From Pezicula radicicola (taxonomy: Eukaryota; Ascomycota; Leotiomycetes; Helotiales; Dermateaceae), in the NCBI GenBank assembly GCA_003008705.1, contig PDUO01000017.1, positions 189,827 to 253,826 of the forward strand: DNA of 64,000 bases. The letters run 5' to 3'. Under the pieces are notes generated by a model. The model was not told where the DNA came from and made no database searches. It saw only the letters and a program-made list of their open reading frames with translations. The translations under genes were made by a program, and so were the position numbers. Of the stretch, positions 23,501-34,437 are shown piece after piece (the stretch's first letter is position 1; every line of letters begins with the position of its first letter).

Positions 23501-25138
23501 GCACAGTAGAAGATGGTTTGAGTGAGGCTTGCTTGGATACTATTTCACAGTCGATCAGCTACCTAGTAGTAGGCCCCTATTTTGCAGTCCTGCACCAGTC
23601 TATACGCTCTCTCAGTGTAGCTACTTACAAAATCTGTCTGCCACAACGGCCGGTGCGTCCCTCTCAAACTCGACGAGATAATGCAATGCGCTTGTGTAAC
23701 CTTCCGAGTTCTTGTTATCATACTTAACCAGTTGGGAATGATCCAGTTGAAGGGGGGCCTTGACCTCCATGGTATCTGGAAGTTGTAGAAGGGCAGAATC
23801 TGCTTCCACCGCGGTAGCATAGTCACCTGTTCGTGAGAAACCCGAGGTACTGTTTTGGTCCTGAAGTTGAATAAGCACCATCCTTCTTCATTAATGGGAA
23901 ACCTACCGGAACGAGACCCCGTGTTTGGGCTTGTTCAAAGAAGCTAACGATTTTGCGCCCTCGAAGAACATTCTTGAAATCGGATAGCTGAGAGATCAGC
24001 AAGTAAGATTTCTCATCAATTGCATCGAGTAATGCTTGGCGTGGGTGTTGATTGTTTCCCAAAAGCATCTTTCTGATGTTTTCCACAACGAGACCTTTGT
24101 GAGGTGTTCCAAATAGCAGAAGACCATAAGTAGCCTTATAAAGAGAGGCAATTGCTTCATCTTCGTTGTCGTTGATCATCGATGCTTTGCAAATAGACTG
24201 CAGGCCATGTGAGCATGTAGCTAAGTCAATGAGTAGTTATTCTTACATGGGCTACTATTATCCCACCGAAGCTATGGGCGACAAAAAAGAGTGGTCTGCG
24301 AAGCTCCTACGAAATTCGAGTTAGACAACTATGGCCTAATTCATGAGTCAACTAAATAGTTGGTCACTAACCTCTTTAGATTTCCGCACCTTTTTAATTG
24401 CTTCCAAAAATCCTCGGCCGTAATCCATGATTGTGTTAATGCCATAGTTGGAGAGCTTCGAATCATATCCATAAATCATTGTACGACAACTTGGCAAATC
24501 TTTTGAAAGGAAATCGCGTAGCCACATCTTACCAAGATTCCCCCTACCCCTAAATGACCCGTAGGCATGGCCATCCAAACCAGTAAGAGCAATGATACTG
24601 ATATCTAATTTAGCTTATATTTAGAAGTAATAGGTTAATACTCACTCGGCAGTAATTGGCGTCGCAGCCTTTGTGGTATATAGTTGTGTAAATCCAAGAA
24701 AGTGGCGATCAAAAGAGATTTGAGATTCCTCAAAATCAATTTCCCAGCTTTTCGAAGGATCTTCATTAATGGCAGACATGAAGTTAGGATAGTCGCCGGG
24801 CTTCCAGTCGACAAGTGCGACTGAGCCATTCGTGGAGCCGTCAGGAGGTAAGATCTATGACCATAGTGTGTTAAAAGCTACTGATTCTATGGAGCAATAA
24901 AAAGGATCATTCTCCTTACGATGCTTATTTTTTTCATGTTCTTCATTTTTACAGCCAGTGCCTCTTCATCTAGTTGCTCCTCTTCTTGGAGTTCTTGTAC
25001 AATTGCCTTCCTCAAAAAGGACTCAACCTCATCCTCTGATGGAAGACAAGGAAGGCCAGTGACCCGGTATATTGTAGACTTCGGTCTTGATATACGCGAA
25101 GACGCGCCTGCGTCTTGATTGGCGCCCGTAGTTGACAT
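20567..25138 (-). CDS. NLR-like STAND protein: SesB hydrolase, NB-ARC, TPR
   Basis: Eight exons (25138-24920, 24854-24646, 24597-24372, 24306-24247, 24197-23907, 23860-23629, 23539-23383, 23327-20567) give 1384 residues; all joints keep frame. Residues 1-73 form a leader. About 80-420 is an alpha/beta-hydrolase of the SesB/DUF676 type: ALTGLDGHAYGSF, nucleophile Ser230 in AHSFGG, FGTPHKG at 268-273 and candidate His376 in LDHSQ. NB-ARC follows: Walker A GLGGMGKS (460-467, interrupted by an intron), Walker B LLIVDNADD (537-545), then a winged-helix-like region with a MHRLVQLATRTWL block. The C-terminal half (about 830-1370) is kinesin-light-chain-type 42-residue TPRs. Fungal proteins with this layout include heterokaryon-incompatibility and immune-type receptors. 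The ligand is presumably sensed by the TPRs; the hydrolase would be the effector (inference). Confidence 0.9.
21366..22121 (-). repeat. 126-bp tandem repeats encoding TPR units
   Basis: Six in-frame units of exactly 126 bp start at plus-strand positions 21366, 21492, 21618, 21744, 21870 and 21996. Each encodes one 42-residue TPR. The units at 21366, 21492 and 21618 are nearly identical at DNA level, including third codon positions, while the outer ones are diverged. This gradient is the mark of recent unit duplication or gene conversion in the middle of the array. Confidence 0.9.
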
Positions 25139-25882
25139 GATTTTGACCTTAGTTCGCTTCTGGTCCTAACGCGGCTTTTAGCAGGCCATGTCACTATTCA
25201 TTGATAGTCGCTGGGAGCAAGTCGTCACAAGGCAATAAACCACAACGAATATGAAGATAAAAAGATGGAGAACAGATGCAGACATAAAGATGTGTCGGGA
25301 GCCCTTCCTAAGTAGTAGCGCCACATGCACGCAGCCTGTCAGCTTCTTCCCATCGGCTCATGGATGTTACACACCTGAATGCCAGAACGCCAATGGTGGC
25401 CTATCAATTTGGCTGCAGACTCAGCCACCAACAAGTTGCCTGCACTGACTGCTGCCCCACTGTATCATCAGCATGCATTGCCCCCAAAGCCTCGTGAACT
25501 GCCAGCTTCCTCTTTCGTACAGCCCCGCTATTGAAAGACTGCGAGGCTGCCAGCGCAGGCAAGAGCCTCACCGACAAGCCTCCATACATTCATGAATTCG
25601 AAATTCCGCTTCGATGACAACCTGACTGTTCTGCGTCAATTATTTGGGAGCCGAGATTTGTTTACGACAGGTTCAAACTGGTCGAGAGGATTCGGAAAAC
25701 AAGTCTGACCCTTGTTTGAAAGCCCACCCCGCAGATTTGGGAAAGTACTGTACCACAGCCTCGCCCTACCTCCACGGCTTGATTTTCGGCAAAATGTGGA
25801 AAGGTGAAGAATAAAGAAACGATGGCAACAGCGTGTGCATGAGATATCAGGAGTACCCCCTCATTCCCTGGATCCTGATAAA
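25139..25882. promoter_or_regulatory. Divergent spacer between NLR and membrane-protein gene
   Basis: About 740 bp between two divergent start codons, so it must carry both promoters. No third gene is supported; short frames here overlap on both strands. Confidence 0.45.
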
Positions 25883-27019
25883 ATGGCAAGGACTCTCAGA
25901 GTCCCCTTCAGCAAAGAAGCAAGTTCGGTGCTAAACGATGCACTGAACGTAAACGGCAACAACGACCAATACCCCATAACTCTCTACCCAGCATCTGTAA
26001 GAGACAAAGACACTATCCTTCAGCCTCACCAAGATCTCCAACGATTTCTCGAGCTTGATCTCACGACCCCAAAACTCAACAGTCTCCTGCCATATCTCTG
26101 GCTTGCAGGTCTTCCACGTCCAGCACGACCATTACATCGACAGAAACTACGCGGTCGTGAGATTCTCATAACCGAAGATCCAAATGAACATCTTGTTTGG
26201 CATGAGACAAGACTCTTTCTCAAACCATTACCTTTATATCTTCTATCTCATGATTTCTGGACGGCCAACCTTTGCGGATCATCTTGTTCATCTTGTTTAG
26301 CGTCTTGTTCTTCCACAGAACACTGTCAGAAAATCTTCAGCCCACTCTGCAAATCCTGCTCAACATCAACATCCTCGTCGTCAACACCATCATCCCCCAA
26401 ATACAGTCAAAAACCCTCAAACCCCATCTCCTCATCAGCAACCGGACTCCTCCTCTCCTACACCTGGCTAATCTCCCACGCAAGCGACTTCCACCTCGCT
26501 CAATCCCTCCACCTCCTCCCAGAATGCTGCACAACATACACACAATGGACATCCTTCACCCACGACTTCCTGCAAAACATAAACCTCGAAACACTAGACA
26601 ACATATCACCACGCTACAAATTCGGTGAACTACGACTCAGTCGGCTCAATAAACTGTACTGGTATTCGAATCTCTCATTCCATAATTTTGTTTTTGGGTA
26701 TATGTCGACTTCGACATGGTATAGAGCGTTTTTCAGTCGGAATTTTAGTTTCTTGTTGGCGGGGTTTGTGTATGTTACTGTTGTTCTGTCTGCGCTTCAG
26801 GTTGGATTGGCTACGGGGAAGCTGGGTGATAGTGTGGTGTTTCAGGATGTTTCTTATGGATTCACTGTTGCGTCGATATTTGTAGTGGTAGGTACGGTGG
26901 TACTTGTTTTTCTGGTGTGGTTCGTACTGTTTTGGTATCATCTCATTTCTGCTTGGAAATATCGTAGAAATGCCTCAAAGCGACGACAGAGAGTGCGGGA
27001 ATCATTGGCTGGCAGTTAG
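25883..27019 (+). CDS. DUF6601-like integral membrane protein
   Basis: A single-exon protein of 378 residues. The open frame begins at 25835 with GTG; the first ATG is 25883. Recognisable blocks are PYLWLAGLPRPARPLHRQ, REILITEDPNEHLVWHETRLFLKPLP, LLLSYTWLISHASDFHLAQ, and RLNKLYW before two C-terminal membrane helices (about residues 285-310 and 330-360), ending in a basic tail. This order matches an uncharacterised fungal family I associate with DUF6601. The function is unknown. A Cys/Ser-rich stretch between the two conserved halves (starting NLCGSSCSSCLASCSS) looks like an insertion particular to this copy. It is convergent with the Whi5-like gene. Confidence 0.7.
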   Translation: MARTLRVPFSKEASSVLNDALNVNGNNDQYPITLYPASVRDKDTILQPHQDLQRFLELDLTTPKLNSLLPYLWLAGLPRPARPLHRQKLRGREILITEDPNEHLVWHETRLFLKPLPLYLLSHDFWTANLCGSSCSSCLASCSSTEHCQKIFSPLCKSCSTSTSSSSTPSSPKYSQKPSNPISSSATGLLLSYTWLISHASDFHLAQSLHLLPECCTTYTQWTSFTHDFLQNINLETLDNISPRYKFGELRLSRLNKLYWYSNLSFHNFVFGYMSTSTWYRAFFSRNFSFLLAGFVYVTVVLSALQVGLATGKLGDSVVFQDVSYGFTVASIFVVVGTVVLVFLVWFVLFWYHLISAWKYRRNASKRRQRVRESLAGS

Positions 27020-27616
27020 ATAGCTAGCTGAGTGATATAGACGGGACTGGAACTTGCCTAGCTTGGTGGAAAACTACCAGTTCTTTACCATGGATCACCA
27101 TCAAAAGAACGATGCAGAGAGCCAGAGGGCTAACAGTCAAAAAATTCGTGATTCTCTTTAAGTACCTATGTGCATCTGTAGGTATTTTATATCGAGTTAA
27201 TAATGGCTACACCCAACGGGGGTAAGGAGCAGGATAAAATAACAAGAAAATATGCAACCCTGGTTCCCAATGCCCAATCCAAATCCCAATTACCAGGTGG
27301 CCCAATCCATGAGCCCAAAATAAAGTTCCTTATCCCAAAGATATGCATGGAGAAAAAGACAACTGATGTCCAATAGAGTGAACTTCTAAGAGATTCGTTA
27401 TGCAAAAATGCCCACAAAATCCAACCCCAAATGTACTTATATATTGAAAGCAAAAAACTTAGTTCCAAAAAAGCAGAAAATGGTATCATGCAAAGCAGAC
27501 GCCGTTCATGAGGCCGTTAGTGATTTACGAATCACACGTGGCCGTATTCCCCATATATACGAATAGGTCATCGAAGTATATACTCCATAGGAAACAACAA
27601 AACCAAAAAGCACCAA
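27020..27616. other. Convergent 3' spacer
   Basis: About 600 bp between convergent stop codons. The frame at 27187-27489 (minus) is hydrophobic but has no family features and is probably chance. No repeat seen. Confidence 0.5.
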
Positions 27617-29202
27617 CTAAATTCTCGTCTTCCTTGGTGACGAGAATTTCGGTACAACCATAACTTCGTCGTCACTACTTGAATCCCCCATCTCGTCCAA
27701 AAGCTTGTTGATATCTCTCGGGCTTTGCTTCATCTTTCTCCTTCCACTGTTGTATGATCCTACGTCACTACCAGTTCCATTGCTCACCCTTTCGAAGCCC
27801 ACACGTCGACCTTGTGCACCTCGAAGTTGGGATCCAAATTCGTGCTTGAGAGGGCTCGTCTGTGGTGGTGATGCTTGCGTTCTAGGAGGTGGGAATGCGG
27901 GTCCCATATTACCTGAATTCCCGGGACTGCTCATAAACAACAACGTTTCTATCGCATCTTGTTCTTGTAAAGTCTTTTGGGTGGGTGTCTGAATAGGCGC
28001 ATCATGTGTAAAGTCTCGCTGGGGTGTTCGCGGACTATTGCTGAAAGACTGATGACTGGATTGGCTGAGATTTGATCTGCTATGTCCAGGTATTGTAGGG
28101 GGTTTGGAGAATTTGGGATCTGAACGACGCGAGTGCGGAGTTGGTCGGATATCTGCTGGAGGAGCAAGAGAAAGCTTTGAGTTCGGCGGAGATATGCCGG
28201 AAGCATTGGTGTATTGTCTGTTCTGGGGTATTCTTGTGGAGTGGTCTTGCCAAAAGGATTCATATGTTCGAGATGGTTGCTGGTTATTTGGATATAAATC
28301 AAAGTCAGAAGGAAGAGATCGCGAGACTAGATGGTTATGCATTGCGATGGTGCTATTCTTTCCTTGAACATTCGCGATCGCTGTACGTGGAGAGGTAATG
28401 AGACTTCGGCGGCCATGTAACGTGGAGTTCGAAGATGTTGGAGAACCGGCCTGGGATGCTAGAGATTCAACTTCATCGATGGAGTTAGTTGTCCACCCAT
28501 TGTTTACTTTCACCATAGCATATGAAAAGCGCGTTCGCATTTCAGATGCAAGCTAGAAGTGATCAGTCAGAGTTCTTGCTCAACGCAGATTTTGCGTACC
28601 TCTGCAACACTTCTGCTAGTCGCAGTGGATGCATTACTGATCATACTGGTGTTTCTAGCATGGCCGGGGCGATATGCTCCATTTGGACTCGCTGGAGATT
28701 TGAACTGCCCATCCGCAGTTCTCTTGAGGCCAGCAACCGGGATTACCACACTGGGACGCGTCGTGGATGTGCTGGCGAGCGGCTGCTGGGCAGCAGCAAG
28801 CTGTGATAGTTGCGATAATTGTGATAGCCCATCTGGATTTGTGCTTTGCGACGAGAAGCCCTCCGAGGTGGGTGGTGTTGAGGCCGTGTCGTGGCCATCG
28901 GTTGTGTCCTGTGAATTGTCGCTGGATGTCGACTGCAGAGGCTCTCCATTTGCATGATAGACCTGCCCATCATCACTCTCAGCGCCTGTTTGACCGTTGG
29001 AAACCATCTGAGGATATGTCTGGTTGGTGGGATAGCTAGTATCAAGAGGATTGTTCGGTGCAGAATATTCTACGCGGGCAGCCGTCGCGTCTTTCGCAGT
29101 TGACCGCGAAGATGCGACATTACCCGGACCTGAGTCGCGACGATGACTCGGGGTCTGTGAAACCTGGCTGAGCGCCGCGATTGCGAGCTCGTGGGCCTCC
29201 AT
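27617..29202 (-). CDS. Whi5/Nrm1-type G1/S transcription repressor
   Basis: Two exons, 29202-28600 and 28552-27617, with a 47-bp intron (GTACGC donor, CTAG acceptor), give 512 residues. Splicing brings VAELASE onto MRTRFSYAMVKVNNGW (206-221), the signature block of the Whi5/Nrm1 domain that binds the SBF/MBF transcription complex. Near the C-terminus QDAIETLLFMSSPGNS (about 399-414) matches the conserved helical motif of these repressors. The rest is low-complexity, Ser/Thr/Pro/Gln-rich and dotted with SP and TP dipeptides, as expected for a CDK substrate. It is a nuclear cell-size and start regulator by family. The long N-terminal disordered region is typical for Pezizomycotina members. Confidence 0.8.
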
Positions 29203-31187
29203 CAGCGACGTCTAAGTCAAGTTTTGGGCGTTTGAAGTCTCGTCGTGGTGGTTACTCAGCGAGGTATAGCAACGGTGTGATGCACAGCTGGGGTCTAGAA
29301 AAGAAGGTGGCGGAACGGTGCGATGCGCACAATAATCGCGAAATCGGCGTTTGAAGCTGTCCACGCGGCGTTGCCTAGGCAGACGTGTAAACAATGTCAA
29401 TTATTCGTGAAGGTATTGCGACTTTGCCCGGAACATAGAGATATGGGTACTAAGGGCAGTTTTGATCGTGTCGATGGGGTATCACGGATGGATGGTCGAT
29501 ATCAAGTTAGATGGGAAGACGTGAGGAAGGAGTGGGGTTCGAAGCGCAAAAACGCCTGGTCACGGGGACTCAGAGCATGAAAGTAAAAAGAAAGCAACAA
29601 AGCCGCGATAACCTCAATGATGTTTAGAGGCATCCTTGGGACCACGAACAGGCTGAAGAAGCAACATGCGAGTAGCGATCGTTGGAATTTTAGCCAAAGC
29701 AGTATGGATGTTTGGTAGCCATGCAGATTCAATTCTAGTTGCACGTCATGTGATGATGTTCTGGGAGAATCACAAGATACCGTACGAATTAGTTTATAAG
29801 AGATCATTTTGACTTGGGTAACTGAATTAGTTTGGGTAACTCACTAGTTTAGGTAACTCACTTAGCTTGGGTAACTCACTTAGCTTAGGTAACTTACTTA
29901 GCTTGGGTAACTCACTTAGTTTGGGTAACTCACTAGTTTGGGTAACTCACTTAGCTTGGGTAACTCACCTAGCTTGGGTAATTCACTTGTCCTAATCAAA
30001 ATGATCCCTTATAAACCAATTCGTACGGTGCTTATTGAATGGAAGTTGAGTTAAGTTGGCGCGCTGGTCTGGCTATAAACTATTTTCGTAGAGACAAAAT
30101 CATGGACGGGGTTGTAGAGTATGAGGAAATATAATTTTCGTTGTGAACGTCAAGCTACTCACTAAATAACACAAGAATACAAAACTTCCGCTAAAGATTA
30201 GACTTTGCCAAAAAGCTGCCATTGTAGACTGAGTTCTTTCCATGGCCAAATGCTAAGACTAGATATTAACCGATACATATAAGTAATCTGAAGCCATAGC
30301 CGACGAGGATCAAGCACAGTTCTACCCAGATTATCAGAGCAACAGTCAAATGGAACGAAGAAGAATGCCAGTTGTAGTAGGTGAGTGTCTAATCGGTTTT
30401 CAATTACAATTTAATTGCCATCCAGGTTGTGGCCCAGGTTACAGAATTTCTATGATTGTCGACCATGGTGGTTGTGGAGAATACCCGATTTTGGAGGAAA
30501 CCGTTGGTCATTGAGGGTGGGTTTGGCTCGAGAAAGTATGGAAGAGGCGTATAGGCTAAGGGTATAAGAGCATATTGTTAAGCCCCAATGCTCTGCAAGA
30601 TTGCACCCAGAAAAACTCAACGCCAGGACAGTTAGTTGCCTTGTGGTGAGGCTTTGATAGGAAATTAATTTGCTAGGCTTGACTTAGTGAATATACAATT
30701 GAGTTGAATAATATACTAGTACCTACAAATTAGACACCAATACCATTTTTATGCACGATCATCTTCGAAGGCCCTATAGCATAACCCCTTTAATTTAGGC
30801 GGTATTTGGCTACCAACTTGGTGTTAGTAGCCAAGTTTGACTAAGGTTGTGAATGGCAAAAACATCAATAAAATCATTTGCCAAGAGATCTCTCTGGTTT
30901 TCCTTTGCATCCTTATTTTCGTCCGAAGTATGCCAGACAAATTCTTTTCATGAAGGCAGAGATCCGTCGCAGGAATATAAGGTACAGGGGTCCAGGTCGT
31001 GGCCAGTGTCCAGAATGCGGGTCTCCTTATGAACCGCCGTTGAGTTTCTCGGATGTGGCCCGTACTCGAAGGCGTGTTTGTGTCATCCTTGCCGTTCGCG
31101 ATGTAGTTTGCCTCTCTTTTAAAATTCGATTTCGGGACAGAAACTACGCCAGTCACTCAAATAAACAGGAAGTGGCTGTGTATTACG
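29203..31187. other. Spacer containing a small inverted-repeat element
   Basis: Apart from the 251-bp element at 29779-30029 no feature is supported. Two opposite-strand frames near 30824-31249 overlap each other and have no domain. A short spliceable frame near 30352-30514 is noted but not called. Confidence 0.5.
29779..30029. mobile_element. MITE-like element with internal minisatellite
   Basis: A 34-bp left arm (29779-29812, starting ACCGTACGAATT) is matched by the reverse complement of 29996-30029 with only two mismatches. Between them sits an array (about 29814-29992) of roughly ten 17-18 bp units with the core TTGGGTAACTCACTTAGC. There is no coding capacity. The size and terminal inverted repeats fit a non-autonomous DNA element, but I see no clear target-site duplication, so a simple long hairpin with a repeat loop is the alternative. 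Confidence 0.65.
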
Positions 31188-32215
31188 CTATAATCGTCTG
31201 CTCTCGCCCAGTCCACCAGATATCAGCATACCCAGTAAAGTCGTGGTAGCTTCTGCCTGATTGTCATCCAGTGGTCGGAAAAGCTTCACCTGACCTTTCT
31301 CGGATAATACGAACGCGCCACAAGCAATACCATCAAAGCAAACTTCAGGTCGAGTGATATCTAGAGCCATGGTTTTCGTTATATAGTTGGCCAATGATGC
31401 TTGGAATACATCCCCGCGCTGGGAAAAGGCCCAGAGATCTTCGCTTGCAATGGTGATAGCTGTTTTTAAGTTTGATGGCTCAACATCGATACGTAGTGAT
31501 AGTACAACGTCTTTCATGACACGGCTGCTGTGAGATATCAAGTCAGGTTGAGTCAATGTAATATTTTAATTACTGGGAAATACACTTACAGGCGTCCTTG
31601 AGAGTCCGGATTATTACCTGCTGCCCCTCCTTCAGTGTGTGTGATATTGACGATATAGTCATGGAAGGTTTGAAGAACGGCTGATTTGGAGATGTGGGGA
31701 GGTGTTACGGCAGCATCGAATGTATTGTTGATATAGTCGACCAGTTCCTCCCGAAGAAAGGATGGCATTTTCGTCAGGAGAAGAGGATAATGCTCCGCAG
31801 GGCCACTACTAGTCGTAGTATTTCCATCATCTTCTGTGTTTCTTAAGAGAAGAGCCGTGTATTGCGCTTCCTCATATGAGATAACAATTACCACCCCTCT
31901 CTCCTCGGCTGCGATCAAAGCTGAGTCCTCCGCTAGCATTGTCGCTTCTTGATCCCAATCCGCAGGTTCTGGCAACACCCGCCATGATACCTCTTCCAGC
32001 TTCCCGAGCGCTGGGCCCGAGTCTTGCTCCCTTCCCAAAGCACTCACTCCCCCAGGCGGACCTGTCAGTTTGTCGCGAAAACGTGTCGCGTGTGTTTTAA
32101 GGGAAGGGTTGTCGAGGGGAGTTTCGATTTTGTAAAGAGGTGACACGCTATGCATATGCCAACTGGTATTCCAGAGAGGATAGGAATCGGCATTTTGAGC
32201 AGCCATTGGGGGCAT
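31188..32215 (-). CDS. fta1: Kinetochore Sim4 complex subunit Fta1 (CENP-L)
   Basis: Two exons, 32215-31590 and 31527-31188, give 321 residues. The N-terminus has LWNTSWHMHSVSPLYK and SLKTHATRFRDKLTG, blocks typical of fungal Fta1/CENP-L, which belongs to the inner kinetochore CCAN/Sim4 complex beside CENP-N. The C-terminal half (SRVMKDVVLSLRID, ARRPEVCFDGIACG-like region) fits the same family. The intron acceptor is a tandem CAGCAG at 31525-31530, so two proteins differing by one Ser could be made. An ATG at 32215 starts the model; a second Met is three codons later. The assignment is from family memory of the N-terminal blocks. Confidence 0.7.
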
Positions 32216-32753
32216 TCGTAAATTGGGACGGACGACGCGTCGCGGGGAACCGTAATGCAGTTGAGGCGCGTCAATGCCTATGCCGATCGCAGCTGAGGAG
32301 CAAGACGCATTACGAGACGATACTCTAGTGCAACATTCAAATCTTCCGAGGAGCCGGAAAATGACAGTCGTGTACTGAAAGCTAAAATTCTATAATCCTT
32401 TCTCCGTCCAAGGACCTAGGTGCCCACCTAACAAGATGTTGATATTGAGCCTGATTTGGACTAGCGTCTTTCGGTTGAGTAAGGTTAAAAAAGTTTATAT
32501 CGACACCCAAACGGCTTCCATTTCCCTCTCTTCTGGACCTTTAAGCAGTTCTAAGCCATTGCGAAAGAAACAGAAACTAGGCTAATGATACAGGCCTTCA
32601 TTTCTGATTTCAAAGTTTAGTATTACCTCGAATTGCGCCCCACGAAACCGCCCCCACTCAAAGTTTCTTTGGTACTGGGTGCCGGATACAATCGGAACAC
32701 TAGATTCACTTCACCAAATCACACTCTTAATATTGCCATGGGAGGATAGGTCT
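32216..32753. other. Spacer, no gene seen
   Basis: About 540 bp between the 3' end of the receptor gene and the Fta1 start. It includes the Fta1 promoter. No frame or repeat of note. Confidence 0.5.
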
Positions 32754-34437
32754 TTATCTCTTCATTTCTATATTATCATTATCATAATCTTTCGCAATAT
32801 CATCGAACGATTTCTGGACGTCATACGCAAAGCTGTTATGTTTTTGCACAAGTTGAATCCGGTCCTCGTCTCCCTCTCCCAATTCATCATAATCCGGAGG
32901 CAAATCATTGGTACTTTTCTCCCACCAATTTTCCACCGGCTTTGAGTTGCTCGCAGAGCGACTTTCGGATCTTGGCATTGAAGCTTGCTTGACTGCTTCT
33001 GACTTGGCGAAAAAAGATACTACCAGCAAGCGTATGCTGGGCAAGCAAGCACAGATGATACCTACTGTAAGTTCAAGCTGCGATGTGTAGCCTGGGATAT
33101 AGTAATCCCCTATATAATGTTAGCCTAAGCATAATTAGATGGTAACCATGTGGACAGTCGACTCACATGTAGGATTTAATGTCGTCATGTATCCGATTGG
33201 AACCAAGACAGCGAGACGTATGGCGCTTACTGCTGTGAAGCTGAAAAGGCATACAGTTAGCAACAATCACAGAGGCAGTTCAAACCGATAAGTCTATACG
33301 GAGCATGCCGACTTACAGTATTCCCACGCCAAACATCCCTGCTGTGACAAGCTTCTTCTTCCAAGCCAAATTCAGATGAATAATCTGAGTAGTTGGCAAG
33401 ACAAGCATCCAAAGATCAACTGCAATACTGATTCCCGAATACGAGTTGACAATGGCAACTGTATTTAAACACTTCCCGGCATGTTCTCCATCCCAAGCTG
33501 TCCAGTAGTAACTGATGGGAGCGCATTGGAAAACCCCAACAATTGTGTATGCGATGCAAAATAGAATATTGAAAATAATTGTTACATGGATAAGTGTTCG
33601 GATGGTGTCTTCAGGGAATATTCGCAGGTAAAAGATAAGGATGGAGATTTTGATGAGGGGTATGCAGGCGAAGTAGAGGATCGTTACGATGTAGGAGTAC
33701 TGTGATCTGTCAGCAGGGTCCAAAGCAGGAGACAGACTATGGCTAACATAAGTTAGAGCTGTGATGTCGTCGAAGGAAACGGTCCACACATCTCGACCAA
33801 GTCCTTTACCCGCTAGACCGAAGACGTTGATAACGCAAATCGAGAGATTTAGGAGCTGAAGCACAGTTAATATGGCAGGCGAACTATCTTGGATGAAGAC
33901 ACTCACGAATATGCCAGTGATAAATATATCATCGAGACCTAGTGACGGTTTGACCCAAGTGCGATATAAAACCCTCGAAAGAACAGCAAGCCCCGTAAAC
34001 ACAGCGCACACGATTGATATATCAGCGAACTCCTTGGTTTTATCTCTAACTGGCTCATTACAAGAGGCTAAAGAGATATTCTGCGCAGCTACAAGAATTG
34101 GTCTTTAGTGCTTAAATACAAAGAGGTATGTTAATGTGAGTCTTACTCAAAGTTTCTTTGATTGTACATGTTGACATCACGCACAAAGAAACATCATTAT
34201 TGAACGTTATATCGGTACAAAGACATTCGGGATCAAGTACTGCAGCATTTGAGCATCTTGATTTCGGCAATGCTGCTTCGGCGCAAAGTTCCTATTCAGT
34301 ATCAGCCTGCTGAAAACTGCCTTTCTCACCAATCTACTCACAGCACACTGAGGTAACCCACTCGACGTAGAATTCTGGGCTTGTATTGAGGGCAAAATGG
34401 CCAAGATGCCAATTAAAATAGATAGAAGCGCTCGCAT
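32754..34437 (-). CDS. CFEM-domain PTH11-type GPCR
   Basis: Seven exons (34437-34342, 34291-34147, 34088-33907, 33855-33748, 33699-33317, 33240-33167, 33109-32754) give 447 residues, all in frame. A signal peptide (1-20) precedes a complete eight-cysteine CFEM domain: Cys31, 35, 45, 55, 57, 69, 74 and 90. Then come seven membrane helices with the PTH11/rhodopsin-like fungal motifs RTWVKPSLGLDD, YFACIPLIKISILIFYLRIFP, CAPISYYWTAWDGEHAGKC and the NPTWDYYIPG block formed by the last splice. The C-terminal tail is acidic and Ser-rich. PTH11-type receptors sense surface or host cues at the plasma membrane and signal through G proteins. The many short introns are usual for this family. Confidence 0.88.

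Noticed and set aside
30340..30515. Short spliceable frame beginning MERRRMPVVV and continuing GCGPGYRIS after a candidate intron, like the start of an FAD-binding enzyme
   Set aside because: It stops after about 40 residues and nothing downstream continues the fold; too short to call.
30824..31249. Frames of 110-123 codons on both strands
   Set aside because: They overlap each other, lack domains and flank the Fta1 3' end; at most one could be real and neither shows support.
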